64,000 nucleotides of DNA from Heterobilharzia americana (GCA_944470555.2 OX104127.1:96620708-96684707), one strand, 5' to 3'; counted from the first letter of the stretch, positions 35,733-48,940 are shown. The notes: generated by a model from the sequence alone, not told the origin. Numbers and translations are program-made.

Positions 35733-38231
35733 TATTATTATTATTATTAGTCCCTTGGGTTCCTAACGGCACATAGGGCTTCAGTAGCACGTCTCCAGTG
35801 ACCTCTGTTCTCTGAGATCTTTTGGACCTGGTTCCACGACAGCCCGGAAGCTCTCATTTCCTCCTCGCACGACCTCCTCCATGTCACCCTCAGACGTCCA
35901 ACTCGTCGCTTCCCATGGGGATTCCACTCGAGCAACTGGCCTGACGCGTGATGTCCCCAGTCGGCCTTCTCAGTGCATGCCACTTCAATCCATCTCCACT
36001 TCCTCCTGCATATTTGTTGGGTGATAGGTTCTTGGTTGGTTCGTTCCCAGAGCTCCTTGTTGCTTATTCTTTCTGGCCATCTGATCTTCAGTAGCGAGCG
36101 TAAGCAGTTGTTGATGAGTGTCTGTAGTTTATTGGAAATGCCTTTCGTGACGCGCCAAGTCTCTGAACCATACAGGAGCACTGACTTGACTGGGTTGGTG
36201 TTGAGAATCCGTATCTTGTTCCGCATGCTGAGTGCAGTGTAGTAGATCTCCACACTGGTTTCAGGCTAATGAAGGCCTGTCTTGCCTTTCCGATTCTGAC
36301 TTTGACATCCTCGTCCGTCCCGCCTGTAGTTGAAACAGTGCTTCCTAGATAAGTGAAGGAGGTTACTTCCTTCAAGTTTCTCCCGTTGACGGTGATTGGA
36401 GTTTGTTGTTGTTGTTGATGGTGGTGGTGCGGTATCTTCATCACCTCTGTCCTCTCTATATTCACTTGAAGTCCCGTCTTCACTGCCCTACCTCTTCTAT
36501 CAACTTGTTAGTTTTTGCCTGTAGATCTTCAAGTTTATGTGACATTAGGCATAAGTCATCGGCGAAATCCAAGTCTTCTAGGTTCTTTTCCGTCGTCCAG
36601 TGTATCCCCCTCTTCTCGCTCCCCACTGTTTGCTGCATGATCCAGTCGACGACAATCAGGAATATCATGGGGGATAGTAGGCAACCTTGTTTCACTCCTG
36701 TCTTCACTTCAAAGGCATCACTGAGCTTCCCATTGTGGACTACTTGGCATGTGGCATCTTCATATAGTTGTTGAATGAGGCGGATAAAGGTTTGCGGTAC
36801 TCCGCAGTAGTGAAGCAGTTTCCAAATTACTTCTCAGTCGACGCTGTCAAAGGCCTTCTCAAAGTCGATAAAGTTGAGGTAGAGAGCTGATTGCCATTCT
36901 ATGCTCTGTTCTATGCTGATGCGAAGCGTTGCAATTTGGTCTGCACATGATTTATACTTCCTGAAGCCTGCCTGTTCCGGTCGTATTTTTGAATCCAGTG
37001 CATCTTTAAGCCTCTCCAGGATGATGCAGCCTAATATTTTACTTGGGGTGGACAGGAGAGTGATTCCGCGCTAGTTCTTGCAAACACTGAGGTCGCCCTT
37101 CTTCGGCAGTTTGACAGGGTAACCCTTCTTCCAACCGTCAGGTACCTTCTCTTCCTTCCACACCTTCTACAATAGTGGTGTGGTGTGAGCATGTCCGCTG
37201 TTGTCTCTGCGTTTGTTCTCAGTGCTTCTGGCGGGACTTCATCTGGTCCTGCTGCTTTCCCACATTTCAGTAGCTTTATGGCGTTCACGACTTCCATTTT
37301 TGTTGGAGGATTTATGTTCACTTGTAATCCAGCGGCTGCAGGTGGTATTTCTGGACAAAGTGCAGGTGGTGGTCGATTCAAGAGCTTCTTGGAGTGGTCG
37401 GCCCATCGTTTCCTTTGTTTCTCTTCTTTGGTAATCAGATTCCCTTCTTCATCTTTTATTGGTTTCATCTGTGTTGATCTCTTCCCTACCAGATAGTAAC
37501 CTGGTTATTTGATACAATGTTGTCAGGTCTCTGTCTCTCCTACCTGCAGCCTGTTCTGTTTCAATTGTCAGTGTGTCGTGGAAGTGTCTTTTGTCTTTCC
37601 ATGCACTCTTGTTCACTTCTTTGTCCAGTGTAGTGTTTTATGCATTGTGCTCAGTTCCTCTTGTCGTTGAGCATCCTTGCACTGGTTTATGTTCTGTTTC
37701 ACCATCCTCCTCTCCTCTATCAGCTTCCATGTGTCCGTCGAGATTCATTCCTTGTCCTGTCTTCTTTCTTCTTCCTTCCTAATACTGTTGTGCAGGTTTC
37801 TTTCCACATAGCCTTCAAAGACTTCCAGTGTTCTTCTCCACAGGTTTCTTCAGGGATGTTCCTCGATATCTCCTATTTTGTCTTGATGGCTGCCTTGAAG
37901 ATCTCCTTTGTAGTTTCATCCTTCAGTTTCCGAGTGTTGTGCTTGAACTGTGGTTTATCACCAACTTCCTTGAAGGCTTTTAACTTGATTTGGAAGGTTC
38001 CTTGCACTAGATAGTGGTCTGAACCTACATCTACTCCTCTTGTTGACCTTGTGTTATATAGACTGAGTCTCCATTTTCTTGAGATTGAGATAAAGTCGAT
38101 TTGATTTTTAGTGTGTCCATCTGGTGAATGGTGAAATCCATGTCGCTTTGTGGATATCTTTGTGCCTGAACACACTGCCTCCAATTACCAAATCGTTGAA
38201 TGCGCAGATTTCTGAAAACAATTCTCCATTA
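35733..38231 (-). mobile_element. RTE retrotransposon copy D, 5'-truncated, best-preserved RT of its family
   Basis: On the minus strand this starts in the endonuclease (about 38231; the remnant includes HRFHHSPDGHTKNQIDFIS near 38130) and continues to the family 3' end AACCCAAGGGAC-TAA with a TAA tail at 35733-35749. RT features are well kept: GVKQGCLLSPMIFL near 36690, an intact LDFADDLCLM box (FADD at 36555-36566), and the C-terminal domain YLGSTVSTTGG ... SVLLYGSETW ... ALCAVRNPRD. It is still dead: the 5' endonuclease is missing, there is a stop in the SVD-E motif near 36838, and there are frame changes at about 36100 and 37030. Compared with A and C it lacks their 4-bp deletion, so it belongs to a separate lineage. 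Confidence 0.9.
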
Positions 38232-39909
38232 TTTACCGGATGTATTTCTGTGATAGCTAATATTTCTGCTTGCCAATCTGAATTGAAATAGTTTAAGTTG
38301 GAATTTGATGCTTAATGCGATTGATATATAAATCCATCCGTATAAGGTAACTAATCTTGTCTAGTCTTAATTCTGATATAATGTAAACTGCTGAATGTTG
38401 AGTTGCATATTGAAAATCATCGAGTTCGACTGGGAAAATGTGTAAATCCTGAATAGATGAAATACTTAGAATGTCAGAGAACTTTTAGAAGCTTGGTATT
38501 TAGGCCAATTAGCAAACAACAGACATCCAGCTCAGAAAACACAAGACCATCAAAATCACCCCCCTGAGCTACAGCTATTCTCCATCATCTCAAAATCGTT
38601 AGAAAATGTACTCGTCTTAGAAGATCTCTGACAAGTAGTATAATCATTTATACTCGAAATTTTTATCTACCATGTGGTTGATATTGGTTGCTAGCAGCAC
38701 GAAGATTTTGGTGCTTATTTTCTTTAACGTGAACGTGTACGCGAATGTAACTTGTAGAAAGTCGAACGACTAGTTACTTTAACCGTATTATAAACACCTG
38801 GTATTCATATGTTTACTTCAATAAAAAGTTTATCACTGTTTTAGTGAGTTGATTTGTGATAACTGCATTTAAAAACGAATATATACACACGATAATTATT
38901 TTTTTAAGCTTTGGTAATATTTCGATCAAAATCACTGCCCGTGAACACACCAATATTTGGAATTTTCAACTATCTGTGTGGTCACGGGTAGAAATCGAGG
39001 TTGGAAAAAACGTTGATTACTGTGTGTAAGCATTTATTTTGAATTTATTTATAATAAATAAATGAGTTTGCATGTAGTCCAGGATTAGAAGTAAGATACA
39101 TTTTAATAATAAAATTTTGGATCACAATTAAACAAAATCCTCTATCACCATGTTCCTTAATACAGGGTGTTTGTTAAAATTGGAGTAGATTAGTGGTGGT
39201 CTCAGTTCAGAGAGATTAAAACATGCCAGCAGTTTATAAATTCTCTGGTCTTTAGTTGAATCGATTTTTAAATAGGTCTAACGTTAACCTTCTCATGTAA
39301 TAAACTGCAAAAATAGATGACATTAGTGTTGTTCAGGGGATTTTTCATTCCACCTTAACATTTAAACATGTTATTTCAACTCGCAATATTCTGTCACCAG
39401 CTTTTTTATTCTCTTTACTTTTGTTTTCATTAGTTGCTTTGTTCATCTTTTTGTATATCTGTGCTGGTAATTAGTAAATACTTTATTTTGTTGGTATCCA
39501 CTTTTCAGCCACCTTCTCATAAATATTTGAAACTGACTACGGTTATATTCTGGTAATATAATGCTGAAATAATGGGAATACGTTTTTAAAATCCCAGTAA
39601 AGTAAAGAAGATAGAATAGTTCAGTCCCTTCAAGGAATAAAAACTGGAGAAGTTACCGATGCGTAAAAAATAAGTAGAACAGAATATTTTAAATTTTCAC
39701 AGGCATATATGCAAAAAATGCTGCTATCATTTACCGCTCATCTATGAGTGCTTAAGTGATGATATGCCCTCTCAGGTAGAGGTTTTGATGAGTTTCTTGA
39801 AAAACGGAAGTTTACATCTGTATATCACTAGGACTTTACGAATTTATTTCTACCACAACTAATCTGCTTAGTTTTAAACACAATAGTTGTCAAGGAGCGA
39901 TGTTTGAAG

Positions 39910-39995
39910 ATCAAGCGAAAATCTGGGTCGCTGCAGGATCGGAACCGACGGTCTCTGGATTACTAACCAACTATCTTACCAGTTATTGACCAGGT
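39910..39995 (-). mobile_element. tRNA-headed SINE candidate
   Basis: On the minus strand AAGATAGTTGGTTAGTAATC (A-box region, about 39960-39980) is followed by GACCGTCGGTTCCGATCC, with B-box GGTTCCGATCC at 39936-39946. Spacing is tRNA-like, but the acceptor stem is not convincing. Confidence 0.45.
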
Positions 39996-41024
39996 TTTTA
40001 ACTGGATATCATGTGATTGCATCATACGTAATTATTAGTTCATCGTCACCACACTAGCTGTGGAGATAGTTCTCGTCTCAATTGACTTTGAGCTTAGTTA
40101 GCGAAAATAAGCTCTTGAGTGGTTAGTGATAAGAGCGTTTAGTCGTATCTGATCAGAACTTTGTTCTGATATTCATAATGTACACTATAATATTCCAAAA
40201 TTAGCTGTAATTTACAACTTTGTTTGTTTATTAACTTCTTTAACTTTCGGACTGGTTTTTTAAATCACTGAATACAAAAAGGCAAATTGTTGTTTATCCT
40301 AACGGTTTCTAAGTATTTGGATCAGGTTTTTTGTTGATAAAATTAACTAGTTTATGAATACTTATGTAAATATTTCAGTTACAAAGGAACTCGAATTTTC
40401 ACCCATCTAAAATCTTACAAAAGATTTGAAATAACTTATTTTTGACAAACGCATGGTAACTAAGACTTCCGTCATAGTGACTGATCAGCTTGCAAAACGT
40501 GAAACTATTGTATGACAACCAACCATATAATGTTATTGCTAATTGAGTGGGGTCGGCTGTCAAATTAACATACCATTGATAAATACTAGTGTCTATAGGT
40601 TGATATTTGTATGGTTTGAGGCTAAAGCCCCAAAAATAATCTAATAAGTGATTCAGTTTCTTTCTCTTACTAATTAATTGAAAGTCGTCAATCCATGGTA
40701 TGCTGTTTTAGGCGCTCTGACTTTAAGATGCATATAAACTCACTTATTCTTATGCTAACTCATTGGTTGATGAATTCAGCTCCCATTCATTGGGTTACAA
40801 GTTTAAAATCACTTTGCTAACTGTTCATCACAAGAAGCAGAACGATATTACTCAAACAAAATTGGTTGCAGATTACTGAAGTATGTTTATTTTTAAAAAA
40901 TATGGTAACATTGCCATTACCAACTCAATTTTTTGTTACTTATAATTCCACTTTATACATTTCCTTCTTTTATTGACTGATTCCGTTTATTTATTGTTCT
41001 TTTTTATTTCATTTCGCTGTACAG

Positions 41025-41082
41025 AATGCATGTGGCGCGATCATTTCAATAGTGAATATTGTCGTAAAATCACTAACCATCA
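41025..41082 (+). CDS. ENT/SLC29-like transporter, exon 4 (TM5 end)
   Basis: A 58-bp exon between TTTCGCTGTACAG (41024) and GTAAGT (41083). In phase 0 it reads NACGAIISIVNIVVKSLTI and leaves one base of a Ser codon. Joined to VGS from exon 3 it gives the G-S-N-A-C-G sequence. The second Gly falls at the position of ENT1 Gly184 and the first at Gly179, both conserved in the family, followed by the hydrophobic rest of TM5. The next exon begins in the matching phase. It is too short to be recognised alone and depends on its neighbours. Confidence 0.8.
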
Positions 41083-42029
41083 GTAAGTTACGATTTGTTT
41101 CATTTTACATAAATATCTCTCGGTCATCTATCAACTTACTTTGGGAGGTTTGCTTTCGTTCAGCCTTAACTTTTAAAAAAATGTAATTCAGCCACTAACT
41201 GATATTCATATGCATTTATATTATTGCCTATGTATTGGTGAAGTATTTTTAAGGGATTGAACAGTTGGAACTATCATTTTCAAACTGAAAACTATTCTCC
41301 TTCCTAGTTCCTATCGATTATTTAACCGAATCAGCAAGTGTAAAATAGCACATCAGTTAACTAGATAGATATCAAAACGAAACATAATACGGTAAAGCAA
41401 GCAATTACAGTAAAGAAAGTAGGATGTAAGATATTTTATAGAAGTTGATAAACCCTTCAAATAAATCCTGTCCATACACCATTGTGTATAATGTAACTTA
41501 ATATTGGAGATAAATACGAATATATTTCAGAAGAAGTCATTAATCAAGATGGTAAAACACAGCGTTAAAGCATGCATTTCATAAGTGAACACTGTAGATA
41601 AGTTTCAAGTTTAAACAAAAAAATGTCTACCATTGACTAGTTCTTGACGATTCTATAGCAAAAGTAAGGTTGCGATGAAAACATATTTTCTAAACAAAGA
41701 CAGACATATGAAAGTACTAGTAGAAGTCTGGAAGTTTGAATCATAATAACAATAATAATAATTCACTCTTATTCCAAACTATTTGTGGTACAATTTGTGG
41801 TACAATTCTCAGCATAATATATTGCAACAACAACAGAATATATGTATGTTTATACTCCTTTATTATATTTCGAATTGTGTTATCATAAAAATGCAATTAA
41901 TGTGAGGAATATTAAAAACGAGAATATTTTACATTGTTAATTAAATTGTTGGAATGAGATTATTAACTGTTACAAAGCTGATATTTGAGTTCTGTTCTAA
42001 CACTTCTTTCCTCACATAATATACTTGCT

Positions 42030-44560
42030 AGGTAGGGTGCAGTCGAATTCTTATGCTAAGCTATACGAACGTACAGTCTTATGTAGTTCCTTCTTGTTCT
42101 CCTTTAAGGAGACACAAGTAGAGAGCTTTGGGTGAAACGGATGCTCAGTGTCAGTTAAAAGAACTGTAGCTAGTTATTTGAAAGAATTTAAACGTCTATC
42201 AATTACAGTGTTAATCATTTGGGCCAGAGACACACCACTCACTCTGCTGATGGCTTTCAAAACCCTGCGCCACATAACATAGTCCTTTTTCAGAAGACCA
42301 GGAAAGGTCAATGGGGAACAACAAAGAAGAATAGGTTAAATACAGGAACTAATAAATTGTAAAAGTAGAAGTTGAGTAGTACCAGAGAGCCTCAGTTTCT
42401 TTGTGAACTACGTTAAACAAAAGATTTTTTTATAAGTCAATAAGACATAAGACTACCAACGGAGATCAGAAGTGAAACTCAATCCAGGATAGTTAACACT
42501 TGATTTACTTTCTGTAGAAATACCATCAATGCAACAGACGTCATAAGACTTAAGCAGCTCACACAGGTCTTGTTTACGCCTCAGGCTAAAACTAACAGTC
42601 TGACATTTAGAAGGGTTTAACTTGAGACCATTTGAGAGACTATTGGTCAACTAAAGACAAGAATCCACTTAATTCAGAGCAATTTAAATGAGAACTAACT
42701 GCAATAGACACCATCAGGTCATCAACATACTTAATGGAATCAGTTTCAACAGAATAAGGTAAGTCATGCAAAAAGAACGAAAACTGGAAAGGAGAAGGTA
42801 CAGCCACCCTGGGGCACACCAGCTTCAGTAAGCAATGAAGTGGAGAGCTTCCCTTTATAGAAAGTATACTGTTTCCTTTCAGAAAACTAAGAATACAGCC
42901 ACTTTGTAACCCATGGCTCAGTATGAGCTATGGCAAGCTTATTTAACAACAGTGGTCTAGAAATAGAGTCAAGGGCTGATGAGTGATCGAAAAAGGCACA
43001 ACGAACATACTTAACACTTTTGTCTAGACTAGAAACAATATCATGATGCAACACAGTGGCAGCATCTAAATTACTTCTCCTGTGTTTGTGAACAAAATGT
43101 TTTGGATCTCTGAAAACCATCAATGAAAGCTCAATCGCAAGGAGGAGTAGTTTCTCCATTGTCTACATAAAAGGGGAAGTTATAGCGATGGGTCGAAACT
43201 TAACATCTGATCCAGAAGATGACTTAGGCACACGTACAATTTTGATCTCCTTCCAAGCAGCGGGTATTATGTTTTAGAGACACCATCAGGAACTAAGCTT
43301 TGGGATGGATTCAAGAATTTTAGACATTTAAATACATCATGTATATTAAAACTAGGAAAGCAGCTGCCCATTTGACTTTGGGCTTTAGGAAGGATCAAAT
43401 CAGCTTACCGACTAATGAATGACCTTTTTAACGCAGTGACATCTGGTAAGGCTTCTTTCCTCATCTGTTTTCTACCAGTGAGCTTTTTAAATAATTTCCG
43501 TATATTTGAAGAGTTCTTAAGCGATATAAACTTCTGGCTGTAAATAGTATCCAGACGTTGTACTTTAGACTTAATTCGCCAGTTAAGTCCTTTAACGCCA
43601 GGGTGATCTCTCCCCTTATACAACCTTTCCTTTTCTATCCGGAGCCTCTTGAGATTAGAAAAGTAAAGTCTGTCGAATCTCATGTAAATTGTCTCAGTAG
43701 GACAGTAAATATCGAGACAGAATCTGAGGTAGCTTTTAATATTGGTGATAGTTTTATCTAGAACTGCATCAGTAAATATATCTTAGTCTGTTTCTATAAG
43801 CATACTCCTCAAACGTGACACATTCTCTGGTGTATAGCTTCTGTACTGGGCTTTCTTGGTAAAGTATCCGAAAGCCTCCTTTTGTAATTCACTTTACACT
43901 TTAAGCAAAACATGTACAACACAGTGGTCAGAATTTATCAGTGGGGTGCGTTTACGGCCCCCATACATGCCAGGCTCATTTGTAAATGCTAAGTCTAGGG
44001 TGTTGTCAAGGCGAGCAGAAAAGTTAACCAGATTTTCACGACCCAGTGATATTAGAAAACTGCAGTTATATGAGTTAAAATCTCCACAGACTATAGACAA
44101 GGAGTTATCTAGAATCGGAGCAGCAAACTCAGTAAATTCATCAACAAAAGTTGACGAATCTGAAAAACTGCAGTCATGTGTGACATAAACGTTTGTTTGT
44201 ATTTACTCAAATGTTTGGGATGACATTTGTTGGTAATGCACTTAGTGTGCGCGTTAGAGAAACTAAAGCTTACATAGTTGGAAGGCCAGTTTGCATTGAT
44301 AAATGTTGCTGCACCCCCACCACTTTTCTTCTTGGAAAAGCTTCAACCTTGTCGAAATAATTCGAAACTACTTAAGCAGGCTAAATCATCATTATGCAGG
44401 TTATGAAGCCATGTTTTGTGTAGCATGATTACACCCGTATTTCGATAAATATTTGTGGAAGAGAGTGATTGAAGGTAATCAGCTTTCTTCGGTAATGACC
44501 TGCAGTTTGTGCTAAGCATTTCCGGAATAGGTATTTGATCTATGGTTATAGGCTAGAGAG
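42030..44560 (-). mobile_element. CR1-clade non-LTR retrotransposon (SR1-like), degraded
   Basis: On the minus strand the endonuclease starts near 44530 (NCRSLPKKADYLQSL) and includes SIVCGDFNSYNCSF (about 44098) and INSDHCVVHVLL (about 43930). A pre-RT linker lies at 43683-43405. RT covers 43159 to about 42700, with KHRRSNLDAATVLHH, CAFFDHSSALDSISR, EAGVPQG and a KYVDDLM catalytic box (42718-42729). The C-terminal part LNPSKCQTVSFSLRR ... SSVNYPGLSFTSDLRW (42650-42453) continues through a LKKDYVMWRR stretch to about 42030. The endonuclease plus Y-V-D-D type and the K-x-x-x-S-x-LDAA sequence are those of CR1-like elements such as schistosome SR1. Frames are broken between most blocks. Edges are approximate, and no tail or duplication was found. 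Confidence 0.85.
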
Positions 44561-47500
44561 CCCGTTGCGATTGGTTGACATGGTTGAACGATTAAAACAA
44601 TATAGAAAGAAAAAAATTGATGCAGCATATTCTGTGATAAAATAAGGTAACCCAGAGTTCAAGGAGGTTGAAACGAGAGTTGAACTGGGGATGAATATTG
44701 AATGTATGAAAGTTTATAAGATCACAGACTTTCACATAAACACAGACTATTTGGTGAGAAATCCGATCGATTGTAATAAAATGACTGAATCCTGTATTCT
44801 TGTTTACCATGAATTTTTATCAAGAAAAAATCTCTAAAAAGTCCTTTGCCAATGAAATATAAATAAAAAGGAGAAGAATTAACATTTGTGCTTCTCCCTT
44901 ATCACTTGTAAGCTATTCTACTCAGAATCTCTAACTATCAATTTCTACTGTTAAAACTCTATTCAAAAAATGTGTAGAAACACATATACACTGAGTGTGC
45001 TATTGACTGCTGCCTATAATATTCTTCGATTTTCATCGTCTACATTGTTCAACTCTTGTTAATTGCTTGATCATACGATTTCACTAGTAATCATTGTTTT
45101 AATGTCGTGTGAGGAACATACGAGATCTATGAATTAAATAAAAAAGGATGTTGTCTTTACCTACCCCTTATCGTTAAATATATGGCGTCAGTAACTGAAG
45201 CATATCTACACAAAGCATAATCAGTAATCAACACTACTGGCAGGCATACGAGACATTTTAGAGGCTTTTTGTTGCTTAATACGTAGTTATTATTCTCATA
45301 TTGTAAGCTACTCTAAAGCGGTTTTTCACACCTAATATATCGCTTTATCTGGAAGAGGAAGTGTTAGAAAAGCAGGATAACCTATAAGTGTTTGTGCAGA
45401 AGCTGATATCTTCACGTGTAAATATTGCTATTTAATATTTTTTTTTAGTTTCCATTAGCTTTTGTTTTACTGGTACTAACCTGAGATAAACTCCACCTCT
45501 ACACTTTTCAAAAACTTTTAATCCACTAGTTCGAAATCAATTTTCGATGAATGGTTGTGAATAACTTAGGAAATAGTTCTATACAGCTCTGTTGTTAAGC
45601 GTGTACATATTTTCAAACCCACTGAACTCTTTATGATACTGGTTATAAAAATCAGTTTGAAAGGTCAAAAACGAAATATTATTGGTTGAATGACCAAAGA
45701 AATTATACATATTTGATAGGTACTTTTTTGAGCTTCAGTATTTTACTGTGGACACTTCATCATCAGAGATGGTGACCTTCGTTTGACAAAACTTCTTAGA
45801 GAAGGTCCTTATAATAAAGGTATTTTTAAAAAAATCATTTGAAATGGAAATGTTTAGGCACAGTTTTAACTTTCTGATCTTAGACCTAATAAGTTCCTGT
45901 CTGGCGAAGAAAGTTTCTTAATATGCGAGTATGATCTCTTGTTCGAAAATTCATTTTCAGTTGGTTGAAGGATAAATGCGTTGCTTTTTCCGAAGTGTAT
46001 TGCAGATAGAGTTCACTAATCAGGTATAAGTTTCTTTCGGCTGAATGCCAAGCTTCTACAAAACCTTTTACAATGCCATAGACTTCACAGTCGACAACTC
46101 CTACGTTCTCCAAATCCAAGTTACAGCCATCGTTATTTACATTTACTTAGATGATGAATAACGCCTCATTTCGTAAATTATTTGAGTAGTCCATAGGTCG
46201 GTTACAGCAAATGAATCATGCATATACTGTGATTAGTTTATTTTCAAGGTTGGGACCGCATAGTAATAGTTTCAACAAACTATCTAGTTTATCTGAGGAA
46301 ATATTTATAAGGCTGAATAGTTGGAATCGAAAAATTCTTCCGTAATTGAGGAACTTGTTGGATAGTCTACAGCTAACCGGGCAGCTGGAGATTACGATTC
46401 TATGATTAAAATGTTTGTGCGGTGGGACTCTGAGAAAATAAAGTATACCGCAACGATCAGTAGTTGCTAAGTTTTTCAACTAGCCTATTTTTAATTCTTT
46501 ACTTGCCGGTGAATCTAAGTGGTAGTCCAATCAGATTGTATAAGAATCTGGATCAGGAAAGGTGAGAAAAGACCAAGAGTATACTTGCAGTTGGTCGTAA
46601 AATACGCTTGATAATACTAAAAAATGTACAACGAGAAGACAAAATATTCTGGTAGTCGAAACTGAATTTTAAGTAGAATTTCAAAATGCATTGCAATAGA
46701 TGATCGTTTTATATCACTTTCCAAGCTGAGGTTTTTTCTATGTTCGTATTTGATGAAACCACGTAAATCCACATAAGGGACTTTAAGTAGATTATTTTTC
46801 TGTATTGTGGTGATGAAATGTAACCCACTTCATAATTCACTGGCTTATGTCATTTGATTCCGTAATAATTTACTTAAAGTATACAACGATTTTTCGATAC
46901 CACTGTTGATTGTTTGTTGTTTTCTTAGGTGTGTATGTTTTCATAGGTGTGTAGTGCTATTCTCTTTATGAACACAGAATCTATGCATTTCACATTGTGT
47001 TTTTATGCACATCAAAACATTGCATAAATTTGCAGGCTGACTTTATCGGTCACTCTATCAACAACTGAATTAGTCAATTAAGTAGCCTTGGCTTGTCTAG
47101 TAACGTAGTTATTTTCTCATGAGCTGTTTGGAAATATCAAAGCCTTTTCTAGAGAAATTCATGTGTGGCTCCCAAAGTAACTTTTCAATTCACGGAGCCC
47201 ACTTCCTATCCTCGTTCATTTTATATTTTTGGAGTCATTTTTCATCCAAAAATACGACGACAAAAAACTACAAGTTGGTCGGAATAAATTTACTGTTCAT
47301 TTTTTCTCTCTAGTAAATTATTAGTCTGATTCTTATCCATATGACCAGTACAAATGAGTCATTGTCTGAACAATTGTTTCTGACTTAGACTGTAGTGTCC
47401 ATTATATACTGTTTAGATGTTCTGTGGCTCACAATCTGTTTAATTCTGATTCTTCTTTGCCCGATTTTTAAAAAAGATTTTGCCCTCTAAACAGACCTAT

Positions 47501-47744
47501 GTCTGTATTCAACCAGACGTCATTGTTCTGACGTGGACTTAGCAATTTTATAAATGATCATGATTTGGTGATTTGGTATGCACTATAGATTCATTAGAAA
47601 TTGTTAAGTAAAACTCGGTACGTTGGATTTAGGTTAGTATGTGTAAAAACATGCTTTCATCAGTAAGTGAACGATATCTTCAAAATCTTGAGGTTTTTGG
47701 ACGTTTATTAATTGATTTCGGGTTAGAATTCGTCATGGGCTGAT

Positions 47745-47905
47745 ATCAATCGAAGGAATACTGGAAAGCTTGGAGTGCTGGATATCTGTTTCGTCTTAGC
47801 ATGGGACTACTCAGCAGTCCACACCCATGACTTCACCAGGGATCGAACCCAGGCCCCTCAGGTTCCGTGACCAGCATGTTATCACTGAGCCACTGGGTTG
47901 GAATC
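47745..47905 (-). mobile_element. Sm-alpha-like SINE with hammerhead-core remnant
   Basis: On the minus strand: A-box-like CAGTGGCTCAGTGATAACATG (start near 47898), B-box GGGTTCGATCCC (47839-47850), then GGACTGCTGAGTAGTCCCAT and GACGAAACAG (47818-47786), and a CCAGCACTCC segment. The order tRNA head, CTGA..AGTCCC, GACGAAAC is that of the schistosome Sm-alpha repeat, known to encode hammerhead ribozymes. Here the CUGAUGA box is altered (CTGAGTA) and stem II is imperfect, so activity is unlikely. Confidence 0.75.
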
Positions 47906-47949
47906 CGTCGCCCACATTTCCTACTTCTGTCAGTTCATGATATGGCACG

Positions 47950-48150
47950 ATCTATATCCAGTCCCGTCGTTAAGAAACTGTCATCATGCTCGACTTGGTT
48001 GGCTGCAGGGCCCGATGGTCCTGAGTTCAATCCCTGACAAGGCGCGGTCATGGATGCGCATTGCTGAAGAGTCCCATACTATAAAGAAACGGCTATCCAT
48101 TGCCCCAGGTTTCCAATTTTCCTCCAATTGACTTCAGTCCATGATGACTT
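47950..48150 (+). mobile_element. Sm-alpha-like SINE, head-to-head with the preceding copy
   Basis: On the + strand: CATGCTCGACTTGGTTGGCT, B-box-like GAGTTCAATCCC (48023-48034), GGATGCGCATTGCTGAAGAG, TCCCATACTATAAAGAAACG (core 48063-48092), then CATTGCCCCAGGTTTCCAA. It shares the same order of blocks as the minus-strand copy 45 bp away. CUGAUGA reads CTGAAGA, GAAAC is intact, and stem II pairing is lost. Confidence 0.75.
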
Positions 48151-48936
48151 TTAACCTGAGATATCTTTGTAAGTTATCTAAATAAACTGCAGGATTCAGT
48201 GTGATTGTAATTTTCCGTTCCTTGTTCTGGTGAATTTGAATGGCAGCAAAGTACTATTTATCCTACTTTTTTGTACATTTTATTTTGATGGCAAACCAGC
48301 AGTAATTACACTATGATTCAGAAGACCCTGCGACACACCAAAAAGACTGTGTTAGCGTTTAAATGTATAATTATTCGATGGAGAGGGTCATCATTTGATT
48401 ATGTTGTTAAATCCGTATACTAAAGAGTCAACGTAATTCATTGTATTGGGTATCCACATCGTATTGATGAACCAACGTATTTCGCATGCAGTCAACAACA
48501 TAATGAAACGTGTTTGGATTTTTCGATAAAACATTGTAGCACATTTATTATTTTTGGGATGTTTCCCAAACTGATGTAATTTGATGAAATACTAAGTAAC
48601 GGGGAGGTCCTAGATGACTGTTTCAAAAGAGTGGTCTTATGTTGATACAACTCATAACCTTCACTTCCGTAGGTAAACGTACCACTATTGAACCACGTTT
48701 AAAAAAACAGGATGCATAGAGTCACACTAGAATTTAATTATTTACCTACATTGACTACTTTGCTGAAATTAAAGTCTCAAGAATCATATTACCTAATCCC
48801 TACATATGTTAGGACGTTCCTCTGATCTTTTAGCAGTTTCCATTCTTTCTGTTTACTTCCTTTCCAGAAGGTGTAGAAATCAAACTGTAATGTTGTAGAA
48901 TCCTCACTATGCAATATTTCAACACAGCTATTTCCT

Positions 48937-48940
<4 letters not shown>

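Larger units (their letters stand above)
29011..41024 (+). other. Intron between ENT exons 3 and 4 (12.0 kb)
   Basis: Runs from GTAAGT (29011) to CGCTGTACAG (41024). It contains two SINE candidates and RTE copies C (+) and D (-), which form a large inverted pair. Within 32713-35732 two abutting minus-strand frames (33503-33016) have no recognised function. The rest of that stretch, and 38232-39909 and 39996-41024, are AT-rich with no gene seen. Confidence 0.7.

Noticed and set aside
47786..48092. Active hammerhead ribozymes
   Set aside because: The essential CUGAUGA box is altered in both copies and stem II pairing is weak. Only remnants are claimed.
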